DNA from: Streptomyces echinatus
GTDB lineage: Bacteria; Actinomycetota; Actinomycetes; Streptomycetales; Streptomycetaceae
Direction of reading: 5' to 3'
Assembly (NCBI RefSeq): GCF_014203595.1
Contig: NZ_JACHJK010000010.1
Span: forward strand, 248,001-312,000
Length of the DNA stretch: 64,000 nucleotides
Shown: piece by piece, positions 41,067 through 49,511 of the stretch
Numbering within the stretch: position 1 is the stretch's first letter
Layout: every line of letters starts with the position of its first letter
Position numbers and translations under genes: made by a program
The notes under the pieces: model-generated
What the model was told of the DNA's origin: nothing
The model's input: the letters and a program-made list of their open reading frames with translations, nothing else
Databases searched by the model: none

Positions 41067-41813
41067 TCAGGACCAGGTCGCTACCAGGTAGCCCACGCCG
41101 TACGGTGCGTCCTCGTAGAGCAGGGTGCCGGTGAGGTCCGTGTCCTCGGCCGCCCCGGCCAGGATCTGCCAGGGGGCGCGGCCGGCGGCCTTCAGTTCGT
41201 GGGCCAGGCCGGGGTCCAGCGCCCGCAGGGCCGCCACGTCCGCCGCGCCGAGTGCCCTCGCCACCTCCGCGTCGAAGGGTGCCGCCCGCTCGTCCAGATA
41301 ACCGGGTGCCTTGAGCGTGCGGCAGGCGCTGGCGTCTCCCATCACCAGCAGCGCCACCCGTCCGGCCCGGCCGGCCAGTTCCCGCCCGGTCTCGGCGCAC
41401 CGCTCCGGCTCCAGCGTCTGCGCGACGGCGAGCCCCTCGATCGGGGCGTCGGCCCAACCGGTCCGCTCCAGCAGCCAGGCGCCGACGGCCAGCGAGGTCG
41501 GCAGTTCCCGCTCCGGGACGGGGTGGGCGACGGGCCCGAGGTGTACGTCCAGGTCGACCCCGAAGCCGCGGAAGGTGCCCGGGGCGCCCTGCGGGAAGGC
41601 ACCGTGCCCGCCCTGCTCGGCGGAGCCGACGACGACCAGCAGGTCGGGGCGGGCGGCGGCGAGCACGCCGAGCGCGTCCGAGCAGGCCGCGCGCGCGGCG
41701 TCCAGCTCGGGTGCGGCACCCGCGGCGACCTCGGGCACGAGCAGCGGCGGACAGGGGGAGACTGCGGCGGCGACAAGCATGATCGGCAGCGTAACCCGGC
41801 GGGTGGCCCGCAC
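41067..41813 (-). CDS. LigB-like class III extradiol dioxygenase-fold protein
   Basis: The product of about 248 residues has the core MLVAAAVSPCPPLLVPEVA, DLLVVVGSAEQ and LLVMGDASACRT, similar to class III extradiol dioxygenase subunit B-like proteins found next to miaB and miaA in Streptomyces. The usual iron-binding His pair is not obvious (SPCPPLL replaces HxP-type motifs), so activity is uncertain. GTG 41813 is chosen for its GGGGAG four bases before it; family members often begin at the internal ATG 41780. Confidence 0.7.
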   Translation of the reverse strand: MRATRRVTLPIMLVAAAVSPCPPLLVPEVAAGAAPELDAARAACSDALGVLAAARPDLLVVVGSAEQGGHGAFPQGAPGTFRGFGVDLDVHLGPVAHPVPERELPTSLAVGAWLLERTGWADAPIEGLAVAQTLEPERCAETGRELAGRAGRVALLVMGDASACRTLKAPGYLDERAAPFDAEVARALGAADVAALRALDPGLAHELKAAGRAPWQILAGAAEDTDLTGTLLYEDAPYGVGYLVATWS

Positions 41814-42006
41814 GTCACTCCCCGACGAGCACGTCCGTCGGGTCGGTCACCGTCAGGGCAGGCCCCCCCACGCGTCCGCCACGGCCGCTCGCACACCCCG
41901 GTGCCGGGCCAGCGGAACCGGTGTCTTCACCTGAGTGAGCAACAGCTGCTCCCGAGGAACCGAGCCGGCACCCGACCGCAGCCGGCACGTGAGCCCAGAC
42001 GGAGTC

Positions 42007-42026
42007 GGAGCCGCAGTCGCGGCTCT
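42007..42026. terminator. Hairpin downstream of miaB
   Basis: The 7-bp stem GAGCCGC/GCGGCTC (42008-42014, 42019-42025) with loop AGTC begins 15 bases beyond the miaB stop. It is short but well placed. Confidence 0.45.
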
Positions 42027-42040
42027 GCCGGAGTCGGGCT

Positions 42041-43570
42041 TCAGTCGCAGCCGCAGCCGCTGCCCGTGGTGGCCGGGAGCGGTGCCGGTACGCCGATCTT
42101 CGGGAGGCCGAGCATGACGCCCGCCGGCTTGGCGGCCTCCGCGGCGTTCCGCTTCTCCCAGGCGTCCCCCGCGCGCGTGCGGCGCACGCCGAGGACCGGG
42201 CCCTCGGCGAGGAGGTGGTGCGGGGCGGCGTAGGTGATCTCGACGGTCACCACGTCACCGGGGCGCACCTCCTCGTCCGGCTTGGTGAAGTGGACGAGGC
42301 GGTTGTCGGGGGCGCGGCCGGAGAGGCGGTGGGTGGCGCCGTCCTTGCGGCCCTCGCCCTCGGCGACCATCAGCTCCAGCGTGCGGCCGACCTGCTTCTT
42401 GTTCTCCTCCCAGGAAATCTCCTCCTGAAGGGCGACGAGACGCTCGTAGCGCGCCTGGACGACCTCCTTGGGGATCTGGTTCTCCATGGTCGCGGCGGGG
42501 GTGCCGGGGCGCTTGGAGTACTGGAAGGTGAACGCCTGGGCGAAGCGGGCCTCGCGAACGACGTGCAGCGTCTGCTCGAAGTCCTCCTCGGTCTCGCCGG
42601 GGAAGCCCACGATGATGTCGGTGGTGATCGCGGCGTGCGGGATGGCGGCGCGCACCTTCTCGATGATCCCCAGGTAGCGCTCCTGCCGGTACGAACGGCG
42701 CATCGCCTTCAGGACGGTGTCCGAGCCGGACTGCAGGGGCATGTGCAGCTGCGGCATGACGTTCGGGGTCTGCGCCATCGCCGCGATCACGTCGTCCGTG
42801 AAGTCGCGCGGGTGCGGGGAGGTGAAGCGGACGCGCTCCAGGCCCTCGATGTTCCCGCAGGCGCGCAGCAGCTTGCTGAAGGCCTCGCGGTCGCCGATGT
42901 CGGAGCCGTAGGCGTTGACGTTCTGGCCGAGCAGGGTGATCTCGGAGACGCCCTCGCCGACCAGGGCCTCGATCTCGGCGAGGATGTCGCCGGTGCGGCG
43001 GTCCTTCTCCTTGCCGCGCAGGGCCGGGACGATGCAGAAGGTGCAGGTGTTGTTGCAGCCGACGGAGATCGACACCCAGGCCGCGTACGCGCTCTCGCGG
43101 CGGGTCGGCAGCGTGGAGGGGAACGCCTCCAGGGACTCGGCGATCTCGACCTGCGCCTCTTCCTGGACGCGGGCGCGCTCCAGCAGGACCGGCAGCTTGC
43201 CGATGTTGTGCGTGCCGAAGACGACGTCCACCCAGGGCGCCTTCTTCACGATGGTGTCCTGGTCCTTCTGCGCGAGACAGCCGCCGACCGCGATCTGCAT
43301 CCCCGGGCGGGAGGTCTTCTTCGGCGCCAGCCGGCCGAGGTTGCCGTACAGCCGGTTGTCGGCGTTCTCCCGGACCGCGCAGGTGTTGAAGACGACGACG
43401 TCCGCGTCCCCGTCCGACCCCTCGGGCGCCCGTACATATCCGGCCTCTTCGAGCAGCCCGGCCAATCGCTCGGAATCGTGGACGTTCATCTGGCACCCGT
43501 AGGTGCGGATCTCGTAGCTCTTGGGGGCGGGAACGTCCACTGCCGGGCTCCGGTCGCTGCTGCTGGTCAT
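42041..43570 (-). CDS. miaB: tRNA-2-methylthio-N6-dimethylallyladenosine synthase
   Basis: The 509-residue radical-SAM methylthiotransferase has the UPF0004 domain with three cluster cysteines (YGCQMN, FNTCAVREN, VGGCLAQ), the radical-SAM motif CNNTCTFC near residue 170, and a TRAM domain around 380-450. It adds a methylthio group to i6A37 made by MiaA. ATG 43570 is chosen; upstream frame is Arg-rich. The C-terminus ends in an unusual Cys pair, SGCGCD, after a Pro/Ala tail. Confidence 0.96.
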   Translation of the reverse strand: MTSSSDRSPAVDVPAPKSYEIRTYGCQMNVHDSERLAGLLEEAGYVRAPEGSDGDADVVVFNTCAVRENADNRLYGNLGRLAPKKTSRPGMQIAVGGCLAQKDQDTIVKKAPWVDVVFGTHNIGKLPVLLERARVQEEAQVEIAESLEAFPSTLPTRRESAYAAWVSISVGCNNTCTFCIVPALRGKEKDRRTGDILAEIEALVGEGVSEITLLGQNVNAYGSDIGDREAFSKLLRACGNIEGLERVRFTSPHPRDFTDDVIAAMAQTPNVMPQLHMPLQSGSDTVLKAMRRSYRQERYLGIIEKVRAAIPHAAITTDIIVGFPGETEEDFEQTLHVVREARFAQAFTFQYSKRPGTPAATMENQIPKEVVQARYERLVALQEEISWEENKKQVGRTLELMVAEGEGRKDGATHRLSGRAPDNRLVHFTKPDEEVRPGDVVTVEITYAAPHHLLAEGPVLGVRRTRAGDAWEKRNAAEAAKPAGVMLGLPKIGVPAPLPATTGSGCGCD

Positions 43571-44025
43571 GCGTTCAAGGGTAGGCGGTCCGCGGAGACC
43601 CGTGGTGCGGCGCTTGTTCCGTCGCGAGGCCGCCCTCCGCGGCGGGCAGGGGTGACAGGGCAACGCCATCCGCACCTGTGACGGCAGTCATAGGGGGTGG
43701 CGCTTCTTCCACCGCATGCCTGCCGCGTCGCCACCCGTCACGGACAGCGGAAGGATTTCGCCAAAGGGCGACCGAAAGACTCGGCCGACGTGTGCAGGAG
43801 GGCGGACGACCTGCTTAGGTGGGGCCACGCCGTGCTCGGCCGTCTCCGCGTACCGGCAGAGCGTTTCGGGGTCACCCCGGACCGCTTCACCGAGAGGGGG
43901 TGGCCGGGCGAGTGGGATGCCAGAGGGAGCGCGCTGTCGTGAACGCCCTGTCCGATGCCACGGGAACGGAAAGACGCCCCAGCCGTTCCGGCCGGTGAGA
44001 ACAGCGAACGGGGGTGACACGACAG
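43571..44025. other. Divergent intergenic region, no gene assigned
   Basis: This 455-base gap lies between miaB and the ImmA/IrrE-like gene. Short frames on both strands (for example 43697-43942 plus, 43688-44020 minus) lack good start signals. Related loci often have an XRE regulator at this place; I do not recognise one here. Confidence 0.45.
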
Positions 44026-44550
44026 GTGACGAGAACGAGCGAGTACGCCGCGTTGCGGCGCCGCTGCACCGCGCTTCTGCGTGATCTCGGGGTGCAGCGG
44101 TCCCTTTCCCTGGACGCGCTCCGTGCGCGGGTGGAGGAGCTGAGAGGGCGGCCGCTCGTGCTGCGCGAGCTGCCCGAGCAGGCGGCGGCCACGGGGGCGT
44201 GCGGGCTCTGGCTGGGTACCGACGACGCCGACTACGTCTTCTACGAACCCCGTACCGCGCCCCTGCACCGCGAGCACATCATCCTGCACGAGATCGGCCA
44301 TGTGCTGTGCGACCACCATCGGAGCCTCGCGGACGGCGATGGTGACCGGCTGACCGGTCGGCTTCCGGACGATCCGGAGCCGCGTCTCGTGAGGCGCCTG
44401 ATGGCCCGGACCAGTTACACGACCACCGAGGAACAAGAAGCCGAGATGATCGCCAGCCTCATACAGAGCGCCGGGAAGACCGGCCCGGTGGCGGGTCCCC
44501 TGGGACGCCTCGGCGCGTTCCTGGGAGTGACGGACGATGCCGGTGAGTGA
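44026..44550 (+). CDS. ImmA/IrrE-type metallopeptidase-like protein
   Basis: The product of about 174 residues has the zinc-protease motif HEIGH in HIILHEIGHVLCDHH (around residue 83) and a downstream Glu-rich helix TTTEEQEAEMIASLIQS that can supply the third ligand (E..E-A-E). ImmA/IrrE enzymes often cleave XRE repressors. GTG 44026 is preferred over GTG 44014 because ACGGGGG lies eight bases upstream. The gene overlaps the following membrane protein gene by 14 bases, so the pair is translationally coupled. Confidence 0.82.
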   Translation: MTRTSEYAALRRRCTALLRDLGVQRSLSLDALRARVEELRGRPLVLRELPEQAAATGACGLWLGTDDADYVFYEPRTAPLHREHIILHEIGHVLCDHHRSLADGDGDRLTGRLPDDPEPRLVRRLMARTSYTTTEEQEAEMIASLIQSAGKTGPVAGPLGRLGAFLGVTDDAGE

Positions 44551-45700
44551 ACTGGCGGCCCGGCTCGGACTCACCAGCGTCCTCGCGCTGTGGTTCGCGC
44601 TGGTCTGGCGGGCGCGGCCCGCGCTGCGCCAGCCCCGTCTGCGCGGGCTGTGGGTGACCGTCCTCGCGGCGACCACCGCCATCACCCTCTTCCAGCCCGG
44701 GATCGTCGCCGGGCTGACGTCGGCCGGCACCGACGTCCACACGGTGTCTCTCGTCCGCAACCTGATCGGCGTTCTCAGCGCGGGGCTGGTCCTGCTCTTC
44801 GTGATCGACCCGCGCCGCACTCCGCTCCTGCGCCGTTCGGTGGCGGCGGCCATGGCGGCGGCCCTGGTGTCGTTGCTGGTCCTGGATCTGCTGCGGGCCG
44901 ACCGGTCGCCCGAGGGGATGGCGGCCGTGCAGCGGCCCGCGTCCGCCGCGGCCGCCTACTGGCTGATCCTCGTCGTCGCCCACATCGTCGGGGACGCCGT
45001 CGCCCTGGTGGTGTGCTGGCGGTACAGCCGCCGTACGGCGGAGCGTGATCTGGTCTGGTCACTGCGGCTGTTCGCGGCGGGCAGCGTGCTCGCCCTCGTC
45101 TTCTGGTGCGGCTATCTCTGCCACCTGTACGGCCTCGCCCCGGGCCTGCTCCCCTACCTCTCCCTGATCATGGGTGCCCACGGCTTCCTGCGGGCGGCCT
45201 CCCTGCTGGTGCCCACCGCGACCGCCGTGGCCCGGTCGGCCACCGCGCTGCGGACCACCTGGCGGCTGTGGCCGCTGTGGCGGGACCTGGTGACGGCGGT
45301 GCCCCATGTGGCCCTGGCCAGCCCGCGGCGGACCCGGCTCCAGGAGGTGCTGTGGCCGCGCTGTCCGCCGGCGCTGCAGGCCCATCGGCAGACCATCGAG
45401 ACGTACGACGCGTTGCTGACGCTGCAGCAGTACGTCCAGCCCGACGCCTACGAGAAGGCGCACCGGCATGCGCGGCGGGCGGGGGTGCGGGACGACTGTC
45501 TCGCGTCCGCGGCGCTCGCCGGGGCCGTGGGCCAGGCCCGGCGGGCGGTGCTCGGCGGCGTGCCACCGTCCGACCCGCGTCCCCTGCCCGGGGTGGTCCA
45601 CGGCAGTCACGAGACGCTGCTGGGGATCGCCCGGATGTGGCCCGCCATGACCGACGCGCTCCCCTGCCGCGACCGGACGTCTCCCGCGCAGCAGTCCTGA
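44537..45700 (+). CDS. MAB_1171c-like integral membrane protein (DUF6545-type)
   Basis: The 387-residue product has about seven N-terminal membrane segments (residues 8-225, e.g. VTVLAATTAITLFQPGIVAGL, LVSLLVLDLL, LILVVAHIVGDAVALVVCW). A cytoplasmic C-terminal domain follows, starting LWRDLVTAVPHVALASP and continuing RQTIETYDALLTLQQYV. This organisation matches the MAB_1171c family, annotated as a putative transporter on weak grounds. Coupling to an ImmA/IrrE protease gene recurs in actinobacteria and suggests a membrane sensor or target. Function unknown. Confidence 0.78.
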   Translation: MPVSELAARLGLTSVLALWFALVWRARPALRQPRLRGLWVTVLAATTAITLFQPGIVAGLTSAGTDVHTVSLVRNLIGVLSAGLVLLFVIDPRRTPLLRRSVAAAMAAALVSLLVLDLLRADRSPEGMAAVQRPASAAAAYWLILVVAHIVGDAVALVVCWRYSRRTAERDLVWSLRLFAAGSVLALVFWCGYLCHLYGLAPGLLPYLSLIMGAHGFLRAASLLVPTATAVARSATALRTTWRLWPLWRDLVTAVPHVALASPRRTRLQEVLWPRCPPALQAHRQTIETYDALLTLQQYVQPDAYEKAHRHARRAGVRDDCLASAALAGAVGQARRAVLGGVPPSDPRPLPGVVHGSHETLLGIARMWPAMTDALPCRDRTSPAQQS

Positions 45701-45763
45701 ACCGGCCTGGGTGCGCCCGCCAGGTGCCGTCTCAGGTCGCCCGTCCCGGGCGCCGACAGGCAT

Positions 45764-45884
45764 CGCACTCGGCGGGGCCGCAACGCCCGTGTCGCGTGGC
45801 CGGCCCGCACTCGGCGGGCCGCAATCGGCGGGTCCGGCTCGAAAGGCCGGCGCCGCGCGCCGGGCCGCACTCGGCGGGTCCGGC
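45764..45884. repeat. Degenerate CGCACTCGGCGGG repeats
   Basis: The motif CGCACTCGGCGGG plus flanks occurs at 45764, 45806 and 45866, with a variant (GCAATCGGCGGGTCCGG) at about 45831. It lies in the 219-base gap between convergent genes and has irregular 42/60-base spacing. Confidence 0.6.
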
Positions 45885-45919
45885 CCGGGCGCCCGTGCCG
45901 CGTTCCGGCGCCGGGGCGC

Positions 45920-46753
45920 TCAGACCGGAGCGTCGGTGGGCTCCGGGTCACGCGGTGCGATGCGGTAGTCGAAGGCGAGCGTCCCGGGGTCGAGGGCCGT
46001 CGTCCCGCCGTCCACGGTGAGCACGGCTCCGTTGACGTAGGAAGCCGCCGGAGACAGCAGCCAGCCGATCGCCTCCGCGACCTCGCGCGGCTCACCGGGA
46101 CGTCCCTGGGGCAGCAGCCTGGTCGCCTCGTCGTAGGCGGCCTCCATCCCGCCGCCCGGCAGGCCGGCCTCCTCGGCGAAGCGCGTCATGCGCCGGTCGG
46201 CCATCTCGGTCCGCACCCAGCCGGGGCACACGATGTTGGCCCGCACCCCCTGGCGCCCGTAGTCGACGGCGACGGAACGGCACAGCTGGAGCAGGGCCGC
46301 CTTGGACGTGGCGTACGGGGCGTTGCTGGTGCCGTTGCGCAGGGCGGACACCGAGGCGACGGCGACCACCGCCCCTTGGGACTCCAGCAGGTGCGGGATC
46401 GCGGCGCGCAGCAGGAGAAGCGGACCGGTGACATTGGTGCGCATCACCTCGTCCCAGTCCCGCAGCGACATGTCGCCCACGGCTCCGCCCCGCCCGATGC
46501 CCGCGTTCAGCACCACTCCGTCGAGCCGTCCGTACGCGTCCAGGGCCGCCCGGACCAGTCCCTCGGCCGCGTCGGGGTCCCCGACATCGGACGGATGGGC
46601 CAGCGCCCCCGTCTCCCGTGCGAGGCGCTCCAGGGGCTCGGCCCGCCGGCCGGAGACGACGACCTGGTGACCGGCCTCGGCCAGCATCCGGCCCGTGGCC
46701 TGCCCGATTCCCGAGCCTCCGCCGGTCACGACGACAACGCGCTTGTCCTCCAC
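45920..46753 (-). CDS. SDR-family NAD(P)-dependent oxidoreductase
   Basis: The 277-residue classical short-chain dehydrogenase has TGGGSGIG (residues 10-17) for cofactor binding, NAG in VVLNAGIGRGG, catalytic Ser in VASVSALRNG and Y-x-x-x-K in APYATSKAAL (about 160). R37 in GRRAEP suggests NADP preference. GTG 46753 is the likely start, preceded by AAGGAGCC. The last 30 residues after VDGGTTALDPG are an unusual extension. A palindrome 40-55 bases upstream may be its operator. Substrate unknown. Confidence 0.9.
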   Translation of the reverse strand: MEDKRVVVVTGGGSGIGQATGRMLAEAGHQVVVSGRRAEPLERLARETGALAHPSDVGDPDAAEGLVRAALDAYGRLDGVVLNAGIGRGGAVGDMSLRDWDEVMRTNVTGPLLLLRAAIPHLLESQGAVVAVASVSALRNGTSNAPYATSKAALLQLCRSVAVDYGRQGVRANIVCPGWVRTEMADRRMTRFAEEAGLPGGGMEAAYDEATRLLPQGRPGEPREVAEAIGWLLSPAASYVNGAVLTVDGGTTALDPGTLAFDYRIAPRDPEPTDAPV

Positions 46754-46792
46754 TGCTGTTCAGGCTCCTTCGCCGAGTCCATCGAGATCGTC

Positions 46793-46808
46793 AAGCTCGT
46801 TCGAGCTT
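46793..46808. promoter_or_regulatory. Palindrome upstream of the SDR gene
   Basis: AAGCTCGTTCGAGCTT has 7-bp perfect arms around TT. It lies 40-55 bases before the SDR start, where a repressor could act. No regulator gene is adjacent. Confidence 0.5.
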
Positions 46809-46913
46809 AGAACCCGCGGTTGCGCCGGTGACGACTTCCGGCCAGCGTCCGCGAGCCCGGGCAGGGCGCGGTCCGACTCCCTCCCCCGCTTCTCTCACTT
46901 CTTACTTCACACC

Positions 46914-46942
46914 TTGACGGAAGTGGTCTGGACCTCTAGTTT
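46914..46942 (+). promoter_or_regulatory. Chitinase promoter with overlapping DasR-responsive element
   Basis: TTGACG (46914-46919) and TAGTTT (46937-46942) are spaced 17 bases. The spacer holds AGTGGTCTGGACCTCT (46922-46937), a good match to the DasR element A(G/C)TGGTCTAGACCA(G/C)T that controls Streptomyces chitinase genes. DasR bound here would cover the promoter until N-acetylglucosamine phosphates release it. Confidence 0.85.
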
Positions 46943-46985
46943 CACCGGGCGACACCCCCACCCCCCACGAAAGGGCGTCCCCAAC

Positions 46986-48353
46986 GTGCCCAGAACCAGG
47001 ACCCTTTCCGCGTCCACCGCGCTCGCGGTCACCGCTCTCACCCTGTCCACCGGCCTGTTCACGGCCTCCCCCGCGCAGGCCGCGACCGGCACCGTCACCG
47101 GTCTCGCCGGCAAGTGCCTCGACGTCGCCGGGGCCGCCTCCGCCGACGGCACGCCCGTACAGCTCTACGACTGCAACGGCACGAACGCCCAGCAGTGGAC
47201 GGTCGGCAGCGACGGCACCATCCGGGCCCTCGGCAAGTGTCTGGACGTCACCGGCAATTCGACCGCCGACGGCGCCAAGGCACAGCTGTGGACCTGCACG
47301 GGCGGCGCCAACCAGAAGTGGACCGTCACCGCCGCCCACGACATCGTCAACCCCCAGGCGAACAAGTGCCTGGACGTCACCGGCAACGACTCCGCCAACG
47401 GCACCCGGACACAGATCTGGAGCTGCGGCGGCGGCGCCAACCAGAAGTGGAACGCGCCCGCGGCCGGCGGCGGCACACCCTCCGCGCCGATGGCCGTGGC
47501 GCCGTACCTCTACAACGGCTGGGGCAGCCCGCCCAGCCCGAGCACCATCACCCAGGCCACCGGCGTGAAGTGGTTCACCCTGGCCTTCGTGCTGAGCAAC
47601 GGCTACTGCAACCCGCAGTGGGACGGCAGCCGTCCGCTGACCGGCGGGGTGGACCAGCGGACGGTCGACACCGTGCGGGGGAACGGCGGTGACGTCATCC
47701 CGTCCTTCGGCGGTTACAGCGGCAACAAGCTGGAGAGCTCCTGCTCCAGCGCCGGCGAGCTGGCGGCCGCCTACCAGAAGGTCATCAACGCCTACGGCCT
47801 GAAGGCGATCGACATCGATCTGGAGGCCGACGCCTACAGCAACGGCACCGTCCAGCAGCGCACGGTCGACGCGCTGAAGACCGTGAAGGCCGGCAACCCG
47901 GGGCTGAAGGTGTACATCACCATCGGCACCGGGCAGAGCGGACCCGACACCAGCCTCATCAACCGGGCGGCCGCTTCCGGGCTGAGCGTGGACGCCTGGG
48001 CCATCATGCCGTTCGACTTCGGCGGCGCCGGCCGGAACATGGGCAGTCTGACGGTGCAGGCGGCCGAGGGGCTGAAGAACGCGCTGAAGAACGCCTACCG
48101 CTACAGCGACGACCAGGCGTACCGGGACATGGGCATCTCGTCCATGAACGGCATCACCGACCAGAACGAGACCGTCACGGTGGCCGACTTCCGCACCATC
48201 CTGGCCTACGCCCAGCAGCACCACCTGGCCCGGCTGACCTTCTGGTCCGCCAACCGGGACCGGCCCTGCACGGGCGGCCCCGCCGACAGCTGCTCCGGCG
48301 TCGGCCAGTCCGACTGGGACTACACGCGCGTCTTCGCCGGCTACACCGGCTGA
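46986..48353 (+). CDS. Secreted chitinase: ricin-B-type lectin domain plus GH18
   Basis: The 455-residue product from GTG 46986 has a signal peptide of about 36 residues ending ASPAQA. Next is a beta-trefoil carbohydrate-binding domain with three KCLDV...Q-x-W repeats (about 38-158), a Gly/Pro linker, and a GH18 catalytic domain. The catalytic motif reads AIDIDLE with E280 as acid; D276 and D278 are kept, but the first Asp and the usual Trp of D-G-x-D-x-D-W-E are K and L. It should hydrolyse chitin outside the cell. The promoter carries a DasR element. Confidence 0.93.
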   Translation: MPRTRTLSASTALAVTALTLSTGLFTASPAQAATGTVTGLAGKCLDVAGAASADGTPVQLYDCNGTNAQQWTVGSDGTIRALGKCLDVTGNSTADGAKAQLWTCTGGANQKWTVTAAHDIVNPQANKCLDVTGNDSANGTRTQIWSCGGGANQKWNAPAAGGGTPSAPMAVAPYLYNGWGSPPSPSTITQATGVKWFTLAFVLSNGYCNPQWDGSRPLTGGVDQRTVDTVRGNGGDVIPSFGGYSGNKLESSCSSAGELAAAYQKVINAYGLKAIDIDLEADAYSNGTVQQRTVDALKTVKAGNPGLKVYITIGTGQSGPDTSLINRAAASGLSVDAWAIMPFDFGGAGRNMGSLTVQAAEGLKNALKNAYRYSDDQAYRDMGISSMNGITDQNETVTVADFRTILAYAQQHHLARLTFWSANRDRPCTGGPADSCSGVGQSDWDYTRVFAGYTG

Positions 48354-48515
48354 CGAGAGCCGCCGCCGTCCCCCGGCGCGGGCCTTACGACACCCTCCGC
48401 CGACACCGTGCCCGGCATCGGCGGAGGGCACCGGTCGGGCCCACGGCGACCGCCGCCCCGCCCCGCCCCTTCGACCCCCGTGACCACACCGGCGGCTCTT
48501 CCTCGTGCGGCCCCG

Positions 48516-48849
48516 TCAGCCGGGCCGCTCGGGCTTCGCGATGCCCGCCCCCAGCGGTGCGAGGAGTTCACCGGCCCGCTCGCGGCCCTCCTCGGAGCCG
48601 AGGTCTGCCCTCGTCCTCCAGGAACGCGGCGTCCTGACAGACCGCGGCCAGGTGCGCCCCGCTGACCAGGGAGACCAGGATCAGGTCGCACCGGGTGCGC
48701 AGACAGCTCAGCGACCGCTGCCAGACCGCGGGACAGGGGATCGTACGGTCGCCGGTGGGGAGTTCGAAGGGCCGGGAGCGCAGCACGCTCGCGGCGAGCG
48801 CCGTCGGCGGGGCCTCCGCCAGATACAGGCTGTGGTACTGGTCGAGCAC
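48516..48849 (-). pseudogene. Frameshifted remnant of an unrecognised gene
   Basis: From 48849 the minus frame reads VLDQYHSLYLAEAPPTALAA onward with strong third-position G/C until about 48610, where codon quality collapses. From there the neighbouring frame reads as good coding (DLGSEEGRERAGELLAPLGA) to a TGA at 48516-48518. A one-base-scale indel near 48605-48612 would join them. No start signal is found, so the 5' end may be missing too. I do not recognise the family. The rest of the 48354-49093 gap is repetitive GC-rich DNA. Confidence 0.5.
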
Positions 48850-49093
48850 CGTAACGGCCGGCCCGGACCTCGCCCGGTGTTCGCCCCGTCACCGATCGGT
48901 ACCGATGGCCGTGTGCGCCCGGGAAGCGGTGGGCCAGGGCCGCCGCGGGCCGGCCTCCGTCCCGTTGTCGCCGCCGGTGCCCGTTACGCCAGGCGGTGCG
49001 CGGGGCCGGGCGGTGCCGGGGGGAGGCGGTGCGCGGGGGCCGGGCGCGGAAACCCGGTGGAGTGTTCGCCGTGGCCGCGCCTAGGGTCGCGGA

Positions 49094-49453
49094 ATGAGTA
49101 CACGAACTTTCCGTATCACCGTCCGCGGTGCCTTCGACGGCCTCACCGAGGCCCAGCGCGCCGCCCTGGCGGCGGACGCCGCGGAACACGACGCCCTGCG
49201 CGCCGCCTTCACCCCCGAGGGGAACCTCACCTACGACATCGCCGCCCGGCCCGCCTTCGTCTTCCGCTTCTCCGCCACGGGCGAGGAAGAGGAGGACATC
49301 CTGGAGGCGACGGAGTGGGCCGAGGAAGCGGCGAAGTCCTGGCTGACCGAGCGTGGTTACGGCTTCAAGCGGCTGCGGAGCACCGCCGAGGACCTCTCCC
49401 AGGCGCCCCTCGGCAAGCGACAGCGCCGCGCAGCCCGTGCGAACGGCTCATGA
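49094..49453 (+). CDS. DUF6204 family protein
   Basis: The 119-residue product begins MSTRTFRITVRGAFDGLTEA, typical of DUF6204, with a compact alpha/beta core (LTYDIAARPAFVFRFSATGE) and a basic C-terminus (KRQRRAAR). It is cytoplasmic and of unknown function. A MarR-type gene follows after 58 bases on the same strand and may be co-transcribed. Confidence 0.82.
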   Translation: MSTRTFRITVRGAFDGLTEAQRAALAADAAEHDALRAAFTPEGNLTYDIAARPAFVFRFSATGEEEEDILEATEWAEEAAKSWLTERGYGFKRLRSTAEDLSQAPLGKRQRRAARANGS

Positions 49454-49511
49454 GACCGGCCATAAACTTGAGCAGTCAAGGAGATGGCAAGGGAATCGAG
49501 AGGCGGCCGGC

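Noticed and set aside
43688..44020. 110-codon minus ORF or XRE regulator in the miaB upstream region
   Set aside because: The product has no helix-turn-helix pattern and poor start context; no regulator can be supported.
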